Positions 18,113 through 26,778 are shown, counted from the first letter of the stretch. The stretch: 64,000 nucleotides of DNA from Aequorivita todarodis (GCF_028561335.1 NZ_JAQQTG010000006.1:186317-250316); one strand, 5' to 3'. Notes: generated by a model not told the origin, from the sequence alone. Numbers and translations are program-made.

Positions 18113-18455
18113 CTGTACGGATTTTTGGTTAGAATTTTTTTCAGATGCAATGCGCCAAACAATTCCCCTAAAAGCTTGGACTTGCTTATTTGATATCAAC
18201 CATATAATTATTGTTGGTTTATTTGATTCTTAAAGATATGAATTTATTCTATAAAAATTTTCAGATTCCCAGGCTTTTGTTTGTTGTTTTAATCGATTTT
18301 CTGAAAGTTATATTCTGAAAAAAGAGCCGCTGAAAGAAATTGTGAATACTTTATTAAATGAAATCCTTAAGTATTAAATAAATACTAAAGTCCAATCAAA
18401 ATGGTATAGGAAGGCCGCCAAAACCTTATCTTTATGGAAACTAAAAAAAAACAAC

Positions 18456-18689
18456 ATGAACAATAAAGGAAAAGGATTATTGGCATTGCTGGGAGTAGCT
18501 GCCGGTGCATTTGCGTTTTGGAAATATAAAAACATGACGCCCGAAGAAAAACAAAGACTTAAGGATAAGGCCAACGAAACCGGCAGAAAAATAAAGGAAA
18601 AGGCCGGAGAAGTTGAGGATACTATTTCTGAAAAATACGAACAGCTTAAAAACGCTGCCAAAAAAGAAGTAAACGATATTACTAATTAA
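18456..18689 (+). CDS. YtxH-domain small membrane protein
   Basis: A 77-residue protein: a glycine/alanine-rich membrane segment at about 8-23 (LLALLGVAAGAFAFW), then MTPEEKQRLKDKANETGRKI and a long charged amphipathic helix, the YtxH pattern. Members are stress-linked and of unknown mechanism. A TATCTTTA sequence at 18427-18434 resembles a -7 box. A hairpin terminator follows the stop. Confidence 0.8.
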   Translation: MNNKGKGLLALLGVAAGAFAFWKYKNMTPEEKQRLKDKANETGRKIKEKAGEVEDTISEKYEQLKNAAKKEVNDITN

Positions 18690-18707
18690 TATTCTGGTTA
18701 TTAAAAC

Positions 18708-18738
18708 AAAAAAATCCCGTGATTGCGGGATTTTTTTT
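18708..18738. terminator. Bidirectional rho-independent-type terminator
   Basis: AAAAATCCCG, a short loop, then CGGGATTTTTTTT between the convergent YtxH gene and the cold-shock-domain gene. Confidence 0.85.
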
Positions 18739-18757
18739 ATTCGTAAACTTTCGGAGG

Positions 18758-19204
18758 TTAGATTTTGGTGACCTTTACCGCGTTCATTCCGCGTTGGCCT
18801 TTTTCGAGCTCAAAGGACACCGCGTCGTTTTCCGCAATTTCGTCAATTATTCCGCTTACGTGGGTGAAGTACTTTTCGTTGTTTTCGTTGTCAATAATAA
18901 ATCCAAAACCCTTTGAGGAATCATAAAATGAAACCGTTCCTTTTCTAACCGGGTCAAAAGCTTCGCGATCGCCTTCTTCCTTTGGGGGAATCCCAAGTAC
19001 AATGTCTTCGGCTTCAATTTCAACTTTCATTGATGGATCTGGCGGGGTATCCACCAAATTTCCATTGTAGTCAACATATACAAAGTCAATTCCCGGAGTT
19101 TTATCTGCTTTGCGGGCTTCTTTCTTTTTTTGCTTTTCTTCCCGCTTTTTCAGCTTTGCTTTTTCCTTTTCTTTTTTACTGTATGTCTGTTGCGATTTTG
19201 CCAT
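18758..19204 (-). CDS. Cold-shock-domain protein with basic N-terminal extension
   Basis: A 148-residue protein. The first 40 residues are almost all Lys, Glu, Arg and Gln (for example KKEKEKAKLKKREEKQKKK), a linker with IDFVYVDYNGNLVDTPPDP follows, and the last 65 residues form a cold-shock domain (RKGTVSFYDSSKGFGFI, YFTHVSGI, GMNAVKV). RNP1 is intact; RNP2 is YFTHV rather than the canonical FVHF type. The basic arm probably adds RNA affinity. The start at 19204 is chosen over 19237 because MAKSQQTYSKKEK looks like a natural N-terminus. It is likely an RNA chaperone. Confidence 0.88.
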   Translation of the reverse strand: MAKSQQTYSKKEKEKAKLKKREEKQKKKEARKADKTPGIDFVYVDYNGNLVDTPPDPSMKVEIEAEDIVLGIPPKEEGDREAFDPVRKGTVSFYDSSKGFGFIIDNENNEKYFTHVSGIIDEIAENDAVSFELEKGQRGMNAVKVTKI

Positions 19205-19423
19205 GCTTGTTTTTTTTGAATAAAAAAAGCCATCCACGGTGAGCAGATGACTTTTGAATTAGTTATATGTGATTGTTCGTTTTATTGGTTTACCTAGGTG
19301 GGTTTTTGATATTGCTCATCTTAGTGATACAAAGGTACAGTAAATTAAATAGTTAAAGTCATAAAAATGGTTAAAGGTTTGCGGCCCAAAATTTTTAAAG
19401 GGACCGTTCGATTTTCTGGATCG

Positions 19424-19447
19424 AAAAAAAACCTCCCGAAGGAGGCT
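19424..19447 (-). terminator. Terminator of msrB
   Basis: On the minus strand GCCTCC-TTCG-GGAGG followed by eight T, directly after the msrB stop. Confidence 0.8.
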
Positions 19448-19473
19448 TTCCAAGCATAACTATAATTGGGGAA

Positions 19474-20028
19474 TTAGTCCTGCTTTATAAATTTTAATGC
19501 TGCTGAATTCATACAGTAACGCAAATGCGTGGGCGCGGGCCCGTCATTAAAAACGTGCCCCAAATGCAATCCTGTTGATCTTTCCACAATTTCATCGCGA
19601 ACCATTCCCAGGCTGTTATCTTTTATCCAAACCACCGCGCTGTCATTGATTGGTTTTGTAAAGGAAGGCCATCCGGTTCCCGAATCAAATTTATCCTCAC
19701 TGCTGAACAAGGGTTCTCCCGTAGCGGCACTTACATAAATGCCTTTTTCATGATTGTCGTAGTATTCATTTTTAAATGGGGTTTCCGTTCCTTTTTCTAC
19801 CATTATTTGGTATTGTTTGGGTGTAAGTTCTTTTTTCCATTCCGCATCCGTTTTTGCCTTTGGAAATTTGTTGTGTATTTCGGATGCTTCCGGCATATTC
19901 ACTTTTTCAGAAGTACTGAGCATTGATTTTTCGGCATTTTTGGTTTGGCTATTTTGACAAGCAACTTGCGAAAGGCTTACCAATAACCCAAAAGAAAGTG
20001 CAAATGTTTTTAATACATAGTTTTTCAT
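19474..20028 (-). CDS. msrB: Peptide-methionine (R)-S-oxide reductase, exported
   Basis: A 184-residue protein with an N-terminal signal sequence ending SLSQVAC (about residue 24), which could be a lipoprotein cleavage site, then a MsrB domain from about 60. The recycling region SGTGWPSF, the HLGHVFNDGP segment and the catalytic cysteine in RYCMNSAAL are present. The two CxxC zinc motifs of classical MsrB are absent, so this is the zinc-free form. It reduces methionine-R-sulfoxide in proteins, here most likely in the periplasm or at the outer membrane. It lies about 100 bases downstream of msrA on the same strand. Confidence 0.93.
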   Translation of the reverse strand: MKNYVLKTFALSFGLLVSLSQVACQNSQTKNAEKSMLSTSEKVNMPEASEIHNKFPKAKTDAEWKKELTPKQYQIMVEKGTETPFKNEYYDNHEKGIYVSAATGEPLFSSEDKFDSGTGWPSFTKPINDSAVVWIKDNSLGMVRDEIVERSTGLHLGHVFNDGPAPTHLRYCMNSAALKFIKQD

Positions 20029-20132
20029 GGTCTTCAGTATTTAAATAGTATTTTTTATGTGTACTATAAAAATATACGAAGACTGAGTCGGAATGGTTTC
20101 ATAAAACTATCATCATAAAACATAAAAAAATG

Positions 20133-20675
20133 TTATTGTTTCAGCTTGTTTAGGTGCATCTGCCGAAGTCGGGCCAGTTTTGGCAAAATAACAGCCGTGC
20201 AATATCCTTGCGACGGATTGTTGGCATAATAATTTTGGTGATTGACTTCAGCTGGGTAAAACTTTTGCAAAGGACTTAACTCGGTAACTATCGGGTTTTC
20301 ATAATAGGGCGCCATTTCGTTTAGCACCTTTTCAGCAATCTGTTTCTGGTTTTTATTGTGATAAAAAATAACCGAGCGATACTGTGTGCCCCTATCTGCC
20401 CCTTGCCGGTTCAGCGTTGTGGGATCGTGGCTGGTCATGAAAATAACGAGCAAATCTTCAAAGGAAACAACGGCAGGGTCATAGGTTACCTGTATCACTT
20501 CCGCATGGCCGGTTAGCCCGGAACAAACTTCGCGGTAGGTTGGCGTTCCGGGAACACTTCCGCCCGAATAGCCCGAAACCACTTTTTCCACCCCTTTTAT
20601 TTGGTCGAAAATTGCTTCGGTACACCAAAAGCAACCTCCGCCCACAGTCATTTGTTCAAAATTTTTGCGCTCCAT
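20133..20675 (-). CDS. msrA: Peptide-methionine (S)-S-oxide reductase
   Basis: A 180-residue MsrA. The catalytic GGGCFWC motif lies near the N-terminus (about 14-20), followed by the family blocks GYSGGSVPGTPTY, GHAEVIQVTYDP, DPTTLNRQGADRGTQYRS and the C-terminal NHQNYYANNPSQGYC with a possible resolving cysteine. It has no signal peptide, so it is cytoplasmic, complementing the exported MsrB next door. The start at 20675 (MERKNFEQM) is preferred over the in-frame MDCCKF nine codons upstream. Confidence 0.95.
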   Translation of the reverse strand: MERKNFEQMTVGGGCFWCTEAIFDQIKGVEKVVSGYSGGSVPGTPTYREVCSGLTGHAEVIQVTYDPAVVSFEDLLVIFMTSHDPTTLNRQGADRGTQYRSVIFYHNKNQKQIAEKVLNEMAPYYENPIVTELSPLQKFYPAEVNHQNYYANNPSQGYCTAVILPKLARLRQMHLNKLKQ

Positions 20676-20826
20676 ATTTTTTTGAAATTTACAACAATCC
20701 AAAGATACTCACTGGGTTTCTATAGCTCTATAAAATAGTGTTAAAGCTATTTCGGTTCTGTTTGGATTATTTTTTTTTAAATCTTGTTGAAATTTATATC
20801 TTCGAAAAAATATAAAACTGTCCCAA

Positions 20827-21438
20827 ATGTTGAAAAAAATACCCTTCCTATTTGTCGTTTTACTAAGCTGTGCTCCCCTATTTTCACAGATAAGACCCAT
20901 TGAAATTGTTGAAGAGGCAAAGGCAAATCGGCTTTTTTTGTATGCACTTAATAAAAACGAACAAGACCTAGACGTTTCCATAACAGTGGAGGGCACAAAC
21001 TTTCGGCAAAGTAAGGGTGTGCCGAGGGCGGTTCGTGTTCCCGCCGCATCAAAAGTTTTGGTAGCCAATTTGATTGTTGACAGGGGCAAACGGGCAAATT
21101 ATACCTATGAACTTAAAGTAAGTGATAGCCTTTCCCGCCGTGCATTGCGCAAGGAGTATGAGGCTATAAAAATAGCGCCAAAGAAAAAAGTAATAGTTTA
21201 CATTCCCGAGAACTGCGCAAGTTGCGACACCTTGGTTTCCAATCTCGACAATAGCCGCTACTTATATACTTTATACAAATTTTCCGAAAAGCCCGAATTG
21301 AAAGCCCAACTGGCTCCAGCCTTTGCCAATGCCATCGTAAAGATTGATTCCGTTACTGCCCCAATCATCAGCTTGGGCGGGGTGCTTCACGTAAAAATTG
21401 AGGATTACGATCAGTTATTGGAGGAAATGAATAAATAA
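20827..21438 (+). CDS. Secreted protein with CxxC motif, unknown function
   Basis: A 203-residue protein with a clear signal peptide (MLKKIPFLFVVLLSCAPLFSQ). The first half after cleavage looks like a beta-sandwich (DLDVSITVEGTNFRQSKG). The second half, from VIVYIPENCASCDTL, resembles a thioredoxin/glutaredoxin-like fold with a CxxC redox pair, followed by FANAIVKIDSVTAPIISLGG where the cis-proline-like TAPIISLGG fits such a fold. A periplasmic thiol-disulfide role is a reasonable guess. It is divergently oriented from msrA, which fits an oxidative-damage theme. Confidence 0.65.
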   Translation: MLKKIPFLFVVLLSCAPLFSQIRPIEIVEEAKANRLFLYALNKNEQDLDVSITVEGTNFRQSKGVPRAVRVPAASKVLVANLIVDRGKRANYTYELKVSDSLSRRALRKEYEAIKIAPKKKVIVYIPENCASCDTLVSNLDNSRYLYTLYKFSEKPELKAQLAPAFANAIVKIDSVTAPIISLGGVLHVKIEDYDQLLEEMNK

Positions 21439-21470
21439 CTTCAAGTAAAGTGCAACCCGATTTCTTATCA

Positions 21471-21508
21471 TACATCAATGCAAGGGTCGGTTATTCGCCT
21501 TAATTTTG
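21471..21508 (+). promoter_or_regulatory. Palindromic operator plus -7 box ahead of the YceI gene
   Basis: TACATCAATGCA (21471-21482), one base off the palindrome TACAT-N2-ATGTA, is followed so that a TAATTTTG box (21501-21508, matching TAnnTTTG) begins exactly 30 bases after the palindrome begins. The same palindrome and spacing occur before the pirin gene. The centre would lie near -40, a class-II activator position. Confidence 0.6.
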
Positions 21509-21543
21509 TCCTGTAAATAATTAATAACCAATAAATTATAAAT

Positions 21544-22065
21544 ATGGAAAATACAAAGACAGTTTGGAATATCGATACTACCCATTCCGAAATCAATTTT
21601 AAGGTGAAACATATGATGATTTCTACGGTAAGCGGTAGTTTCGAGAAATTTGACGGCAAGGTTGAAACTCCGAATGACGATTTTAAAAACGGGAAATTTT
21701 CATTCTCTGCGGAAATCAATTCTGTAAACACAAATAATAAAGATCGCGACACCCATTTAAAGAGCGATGATTTCTTTGGGGCTGAAAAAAATCCACAGTT
21801 AACGTTCAAATCAAGATCATTTGACGGAAACAAAATGGTGGGCGATTTAACCATAAAAGGAGTTACCCAAGAAATAACCTTGGATGCAGAATACAACGGC
21901 ACCGCGGTTGATCCCTATGGGCAAACAAAAGCTGGTTTTGAGTTTGAAGGCAGTATAAGCCGAAAAGATTTCGGTTTAAGTTGGAATGCCGTAACCGAAG
22001 CCGGAAGCATTGTGGTGAGCGATAAGGTGAAAATGATTGCTTCGTTACAATTCATAAAACAATAA
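21544..22065 (+). CDS. YceI-family lipocalin-like protein
   Basis: A 173-residue YceI-like domain (VWNIDTTHSEINFKVKHMM, then SRSFDGNKMVGDLTIKGVTQEITL, then SRKDFGLSWN). YceI proteins form a lipocalin-like barrel that binds isoprenoid or amphiphilic ligands and are often stress induced. Most are secreted; this one lacks a signal peptide and begins MENTKTVW directly, so it is probably cytoplasmic. Its promoter carries the palindrome shared with the downstream pirin gene, which suggests joint control. Confidence 0.9.
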   Translation: MENTKTVWNIDTTHSEINFKVKHMMISTVSGSFEKFDGKVETPNDDFKNGKFSFSAEINSVNTNNKDRDTHLKSDDFFGAEKNPQLTFKSRSFDGNKMVGDLTIKGVTQEITLDAEYNGTAVDPYGQTKAGFEFEGSISRKDFGLSWNAVTEAGSIVVSDKVKMIASLQFIKQ

Positions 22066-22178
22066 TTTTTCAAGATTTTACTGTTCCCCTTTTTAAAGAA
22101 TCGAGAGCCTTGTTTTTATAAATAGGGTTCTCGATTTGTAATTTAAAACGGGCCATTCGCTAAAAACAGTTCTTAACA

Positions 22179-22216
22179 TACATCAATGTAAGACAAGCAT
22201 TTGCGAAGTAATTTTA
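22179..22216 (+). promoter_or_regulatory. Palindromic operator plus -7 box ahead of the pirin gene
   Basis: Perfect palindrome TACATCAATGTA-type (TACAT-CA-ATGTA, 22179-22190) with a TAATTTTA box at 22209-22216, again beginning exactly 30 bases after the palindrome begins. Flanks are also shared with the YceI site (CATACATCAATGnAAG). Confidence 0.6.
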
Positions 22217-22242
22217 CACTATAAAATAAAAGCGATTTAAAA

Positions 22243-23118
22243 ATGAAAACACGACATATAGAACGCGTATTTATACCGCCGGCACCACATATGGTTGGTG
22301 ATGGGTTTAGGGTGCATCAATATATTCCTTCCGGAATACAGCAAGGTTTTGAACGCATGGATCCCTTTATCTTGATGGATTACAACAGCAAATTCTACTT
22401 CCCTCCCACCGATCGGCCCCGTGGCGTTGGCGTGCATCCGCACAGAGGCTTTGAAACGGTTACGATTGCCTATAAAGGAAGCGTTGCCCACCACGACAGC
22501 GCCGGAAACAGTGGCGTAATCGGTGAGGGCGATGTGCAGTGGATGACCGCTGCTTCGGGAATACTCCACAAAGAATATCACGAAGAAAAATTCAGCAAGG
22601 CCGGGGGCGATTTCCAGATGGTACAGTTGTGGGTGAATCTTCCCGCGAAGGACAAAATGAGCGCCCCAAAATATCAGGGAATCACAAAGGCGGAAATGAA
22701 AAAAGTAGAGCTTCCCGAAAATGCGGGTACTATTGAAGTAATCGCGGGCGAATACAACGGGGAAAAAGGGCCTGCTTTCACTTTTACGCCCGTCCACCTG
22801 TTTAACGCAAAGCTGAATAAAGGCGGAAAAGCCACGTTCAGTTTTCCCGAAAATTACAACACTGCGGTTTTGGTGATTGAAGGAAATATAAAAGTGAACA
22901 ATTCCGAAGTAATAAAAACCGACAGTTTGGGATTGTTTGCAAATGACGGCGAACAATTCACCATGGAAGCAACGGATGACGCAGTGGTTTTAATACTCAG
23001 CGGCCAACCCATAAACGAGCCCATTGCCGCCCAAGGCCCATTTGTGATGAATACCCGCAGCGAACTTGTGCAGGCGATAAGTGATTTCAATATGGGAAAA
23101 TTTGGTTATTTGGAATAA
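22243..23118 (+). CDS. Pirin-family protein
   Basis: A 291-residue bicupin. The N-terminal cupin has the pirin metal ligands in place: His65 and His67 in HPHRGFET, then His109 and Glu111 in ILHKEY, with normal spacing. The C-terminal cupin has the pirin_C pattern. Bacterial pirins act as quercetinase-like dioxygenases or as redox-sensing modulators of central metabolism, including the pyruvate dehydrogenase node; the sequence does not decide. It ends at a strong terminator shared with the convergent Crp/Fnr-type regulator. Confidence 0.93.
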   Translation: MKTRHIERVFIPPAPHMVGDGFRVHQYIPSGIQQGFERMDPFILMDYNSKFYFPPTDRPRGVGVHPHRGFETVTIAYKGSVAHHDSAGNSGVIGEGDVQWMTAASGILHKEYHEEKFSKAGGDFQMVQLWVNLPAKDKMSAPKYQGITKAEMKKVELPENAGTIEVIAGEYNGEKGPAFTFTPVHLFNAKLNKGGKATFSFPENYNTAVLVIEGNIKVNNSEVIKTDSLGLFANDGEQFTMEATDDAVVLILSGQPINEPIAAQGPFVMNTRSELVQAISDFNMGKFGYLE

Positions 23119-23140
23119 TTTAAGAAAAAAGAATCCTCTT

Positions 23141-23175
23141 AAGCCTGTTGAAAATTGATTTTGACAGGCTTTTTT
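23141..23175. terminator. Terminator between pirin and Crp/Fnr genes
   Basis: AAGCCTGT and ACAGGCTTTTTT enclose a 15-base loop; T-tract on the plus strand serves the pirin gene. Confidence 0.8.
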
Positions 23176-23185
23176 ATGAAATACC

Positions 23186-23803
23186 TTAGCTTGGCTTAAA
23201 ATTTCTATGCGCCAGTTCCTTCCGCACGCGGCTCAAACTTTCGGGCGTAATGCCCAAATAGGAAGCGATCATCCATTGTGGAACGCGCAACAAAAGATCT
23301 GGGTACATGTCAATAAAACTCAGATAGCGTTTTTCCGCAGTGGCGCCGAGCAATAAATTGATGCGTTTCTGCATCTGCCTGATGTGATTGTGCAAAAGCT
23401 TGTCGTTGTACCGACTAAAAACAGAGCTCACTTCCGCTGCCTGGCACATAAAATCCTCACCGATAAGAACCACATCTGTAGCTTCAATGGCCTCAATATA
23501 GCTTTCCGACGGGTCATTAAAATAAACGCTACTCCTGTCCACCATAAACCAGTTTTCAGGAGCGAACTGGATGACGTGCTCCTTTCCACTTTCATCAAGC
23601 ATATACGACCGCAAGAGGCCTTTTTCAACAAAAAAGGAGTGCTTGCAAATGTCTCCATTTTTCAGAAGAACACTGCCCTTTTCATACTGCATCCGTGTTA
23701 ATGGCAGCGACAGTTGCTCTGCCTCAGTTTCAGACAGTCCCACTGTTTTTACCAGATAGGAAGTGAAAGTTTTTGGAGCTGCTTGATTTTCGTTTTTAAT
23801 CAT
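23186..23803 (-). CDS. Crp/Fnr-family transcriptional regulator
   Basis: A 205-residue protein. Residues about 20-130 form a cyclic-nucleotide-binding-type jelly roll (LLKNGDICKHSFFVEKGLLR, then APENWFM) without the Arg/Ser cAMP ligand set or Fnr iron-sulfur cysteines. The C-terminus carries a helix-turn-helix with VPQWMIASYLGITPESLSRVRKEL, typical of the large Bacteroidota Crp/Fnr branch. It could bind the palindrome before the adjacent pirin and YceI genes, but this is inference from proximity and from the class-II position of the site. Confidence 0.9.
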   Translation of the reverse strand: MIKNENQAAPKTFTSYLVKTVGLSETEAEQLSLPLTRMQYEKGSVLLKNGDICKHSFFVEKGLLRSYMLDESGKEHVIQFAPENWFMVDRSSVYFNDPSESYIEAIEATDVVLIGEDFMCQAAEVSSVFSRYNDKLLHNHIRQMQKRINLLLGATAEKRYLSFIDMYPDLLLRVPQWMIASYLGITPESLSRVRKELAHRNFKPS

Positions 23804-23843
23804 TTCAAAAAAATCATATTTCGTCTAAAAATAAGGTATTCTT

Positions 23844-23954
23844 TTGAAAGCTGTTTCCGAAGTTTTAAAAACGAATAAAAATATATCAGAAGAAGAAGCA
23901 TTAAAAAAGATACAAAAAGCCTATTTCTTCAAAAGAGTTGCATCCTCACTGTGA
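23844..23954 (+). CDS. Possible 36-residue peptide or gene fragment
   Basis: From a TTG at 23844 the frame reads KAVSEVLKTNKNISEEEALK and on to KRVASSL, a helical, protein-like composition. There is no ATG and no clear promoter. It may be the tail of a decayed helical gene or a real short gene; support is weak. Confidence 0.2.
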   Translation: MKAVSEVLKTNKNISEEEALKKIQKAYFFKRVASSL

Positions 23955-24037
23955 AATTTTCTTTAAAAATACCGCTGTTCTTTTCAAAAGAATGATTTAA
24001 GTGGTAATTTTAAAATAAGATTTTAAAAGCCCACAAA

Positions 24038-24214
24038 ATGAATTGGACATTTAGAAATTTCAAGCCGGAAATTGATAAATTGGCGCCCCAAGTTCGTGAG
24101 AAAGCCATGGAAATAGCCAATCAACTGATGGAGAAAGGTGGCATTTCAGAAGAAAATGCAATTCAACAAGCTATTGTAAGAGCCGAGGAATGGTTTTATA
24201 ATTCAGAAGGATAA
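24038..24214 (+). CDS. YdaT-like small protein (DUF2188-type)
   Basis: A 58-residue protein beginning MNWTFRNFKPEIDKLAPQVR and continuing EKAMEIANQLMEKG...AIQQAIVRAEEW. The pattern of PW/NW start, LxPxVREKAxEIANxLxxxG and AIxxAxxxAEEW matches the small YdaT-like stress-associated family of Bacillus and Bacteroidota. It is 14 bases upstream of the DUF4256 gene and probably cotranscribed. Confidence 0.7.
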   Translation: MNWTFRNFKPEIDKLAPQVREKAMEIANQLMEKGGISEENAIQQAIVRAEEWFYNSEG

Positions 24215-24228
24215 ACCCATTTTTGATT

Positions 24229-24798
24229 ATGAAAAAAGTAGGCCAAAAGGAATTGACCCCAGAAGAAACCGAAGATCTTCTCAAAAAATTAAAGACCCGT
24301 TTCGAGAAAAACAAGCATCGCCACCAAGCTATTGAATGGTTACAGGTGCAAAATAAACTAACGGCCAACCCAGCAAATCTTTGGTCGCTCCACCAAATGG
24401 AAGAAACCGGTGGTGAACCCGATGTTGTTGGTTTGGACAAAAAGACAAACGAATATATTTTTTATGACTGCGCTGCGGAAAGTCCCAAAGGCAGGCGAAG
24501 CTTTTGCTACGACCCGGAAGCCTTGGAAGCGAGAAAGGAACACAAGCCAAAGCACAGTGCTATTGGGATGGCAGCCGAAATGGGTATAGAGCTTTTAAAC
24601 GAGGAACACTATAGAAATCTGCAAAATTTAGGAAAATTCGACAGTAAAACCTCCAGTTGGTTAAAAACCCCGGACAATATCCGAAAATTTGGGGGTGCTA
24701 TTTTTGGGGATTTTCGTTACGGGACAGTCTTTGTATATCACAATGGAGCGGAGTCATATTATGCAAACAGAGGTTTTCGGGGAATGTTAAAACTTTAA
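24229..24798 (+). CDS. DUF4256 family protein
   Basis: A 189-residue soluble protein that matches DUF4256: an N-terminal helical part (LTPEETEDLLKKLKTRFEKN), LWSLHQMEETGGEPDVVG, YDCAAESPKGRRSFCYD, and FGGAIFGDFRYGTVFVYHNG. Function unknown. The ATG at 24229 is preferred to the TTG two codons upstream. It pairs with the preceding YdaT-like gene. Confidence 0.85.
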   Translation: MKKVGQKELTPEETEDLLKKLKTRFEKNKHRHQAIEWLQVQNKLTANPANLWSLHQMEETGGEPDVVGLDKKTNEYIFYDCAAESPKGRRSFCYDPEALEARKEHKPKHSAIGMAAEMGIELLNEEHYRNLQNLGKFDSKTSSWLKTPDNIRKFGGAIFGDFRYGTVFVYHNGAESYYANRGFRGMLKL

Positions 24799-24826
24799 AC
24801 CAATCCCGAATTAACAAATCAAAATA

Positions 24827-26092
24827 TCACTCGCGTTCGTGTTCCTCCATATCCTTCCGAAGATCCAGTTTCCGTAGTTTTGGGAAAAAGAAACCCGTTC
24901 CAATTACCGTAAGTATGGTCATTCCACCTCCAAAAACAACGGCGGTAACCGTTCCCATCAGTTTTGCGGTAAGCCCACTCTCAAAAGCGCCCAATTCATT
25001 GGAAGACCCCACAAACATAGAATTAACCGATGCTACGCGCCCACGCATGGCATCTGGAGTCCTGAGCTGTAAGATCGTGGAGCGAATGACCATAGAAATG
25101 CCATCCGTGGCGCCACTAAGAAAAAGTGCAATTACGGAAAGCCAAAACCAAGTGGAAACCCCAAATACAATAATACAGATACCAAACCCAAAAATGGCGG
25201 CAAGCAGTTTCATTCCTGCATTTTTATTGAGCGGAAAATGTGCAGAAGTAAACATAATGAGCAACGCACCCACAGCAGGAGCGGCACGGAGTATTCCAAA
25301 ACCTTCCGGGCCTACTTTAAGAATGTCCTGTGCATAAATGGGCAATAATGCCACTGCTCCCCCAAAAAGCACCGCAAACATATCTAAGGTAAGAGCGCCC
25401 AAAATGACCCTCGTGTTCATTACGAATTTGATGCCCTCTTTTAAGCTTTTCATCACCGGCTCCCCAATTTTTGGGTTCATAATTGGTTTCTTCGGAATTT
25501 GTAGCAATAGCAACAAGGCCATCAACGAAAAGGCAAAAACAAAACACATGGACCAGTGAACGCCGATCCAATGGATAAAGAAACCTCCTGCCGCAGGTCC
25601 TACAACCGATCCCATTTGCCAAACGGAGCTACTCCACGTGGCTGCATTGGGATATATTTTTTTAGGAACCAACAAAGAGAATAACGAAAAAATAGTTGGG
25701 CCCAAGAAAGCCCGAACAATTCCGCCAAGAAAAACCAAAAAGTAAACCGAATAAAGTATCGTGTTGGTGGAGAGATCTTCCACTATACGAGGCCAGGTTA
25801 TAAGAAACAATCCGAGGCTCACAATGGAAAATCCAAAAATACACTTAAACAAAAGGCTGCGTTTTTCCCGCTGATCTACAATATGTCCCGCGAAAAGTGC
25901 CATGGAAACCGCTGGAATAACTTCCATCAAACCGATGATTCCCAGCGAAAGTGGATTTTTGGTAATGCTGTAAACTTCCCACTCTATTACCACAAACTGC
26001 ATGCTCCATGCAAAGACCATTGCAAACCGCACCAAAAGAAATAGATTAAACTCCCGAAATCGTAACGCGGCGTAGGGATCGTTTTTCTTCAT
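24827..26092 (-). CDS. MFS transporter (EntS/MFS_3-like)
   Basis: A 421-residue protein with about twelve membrane segments and the MFS loop motif GHIVDQREKRSLL between segments 2 and 3. The start MKKNDPYAALRFREFNLFLLVRF is typical of the exporter group related to EntS. Such proteins export siderophores, drugs or small metabolites; no neighbour indicates the substrate. Confidence 0.88.
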   Translation of the reverse strand: MKKNDPYAALRFREFNLFLLVRFAMVFAWSMQFVVIEWEVYSITKNPLSLGIIGLMEVIPAVSMALFAGHIVDQREKRSLLFKCIFGFSIVSLGLFLITWPRIVEDLSTNTILYSVYFLVFLGGIVRAFLGPTIFSLFSLLVPKKIYPNAATWSSSVWQMGSVVGPAAGGFFIHWIGVHWSMCFVFAFSLMALLLLLQIPKKPIMNPKIGEPVMKSLKEGIKFVMNTRVILGALTLDMFAVLFGGAVALLPIYAQDILKVGPEGFGILRAAPAVGALLIMFTSAHFPLNKNAGMKLLAAIFGFGICIIVFGVSTWFWLSVIALFLSGATDGISMVIRSTILQLRTPDAMRGRVASVNSMFVGSSNELGAFESGLTAKLMGTVTAVVFGGGMTILTVIGTGFFFPKLRKLDLRKDMEEHERE

Positions 26093-26163
26093 TTAAGAGA
26101 AGTTGCTGTTTAAAATTGGATTGGTTGCTACCGAATCAAAACTGCTCCGGTATGCCAAAAGTA

Positions 26164-26778
26164 CTACAGCAAGCTGAATATGGCAATGGCATAAAGATAA
26201 AACCGTACAAAACGAAGCAAGCCAAAGAGAAGATAGTTTGTAAACTTATAATGGATCATTCCTGCGGCCATACTGGTCATTGAGAACGGAATTGGCAACA
26301 AGGCACCAACCACAATCAGGAAACCACCCCACTTACGGATCTGTTTTAGATGCTTTTTCATTTTCCCTTCCATATAGGCATAAACGCTAGGAATCGTAAA
26401 AATCCATTTTCCGATGAAGAATGAAATAATTCCACCCAAATAAGACAATGCGGCCAAGAGCGTCAAATAAAGAAGTGGCTGTGGCATCTTGTCGCTCCAA
26501 GCAATAAAAATTTCCGGCGGAACGAGCCCCAACAATGATTCCGAAGCAAGAAAAACAAGCAGGATGTTGATTGGCGCGTAGGTTTCGGTAATGTAGGTGA
26601 AAAGATTGCTAAAATCCACAACATAAAGATCCAGCACAACCAGCAAGGCTATTACCAAAACTATGGGAATAATGGCCTTTTTTAGGCTCTGCCCTACAAA
26701 AGAATAAAACCCAGTGTATTTGTAATACAAATGGGCGCGCTTTATTTTATTGGTTTCGGTTTTTTTTATGGTATTCAT
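26164..26778 (-). CDS. DedA/VTT-like membrane protein
   Basis: A 204-residue membrane protein. The core LVPPEIFIAWSDKMPQP, GGIISFFIGKW, and GGFLIVVGALLPIPFSMTSMAAG follows the VTT/SNARE-associated fold (E...G/S-x-P... and a G-x-x-x-x-P re-entrant region) seen in DedA and YqaA proteins, which scramble or transport lipids. The N-terminal 35 residues are basic and cytoplasmic. Divergence from canonical DedA is considerable. Confidence 0.75.
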   Translation of the reverse strand: MNTIKKTETNKIKRAHLYYKYTGFYSFVGQSLKKAIIPIVLVIALLVVLDLYVVDFSNLFTYITETYAPINILLVFLASESLLGLVPPEIFIAWSDKMPQPLLYLTLLAALSYLGGIISFFIGKWIFTIPSVYAYMEGKMKKHLKQIRKWGGFLIVVGALLPIPFSMTSMAAGMIHYKFTNYLLFGLLRFVRFYLYAIAIFSLL

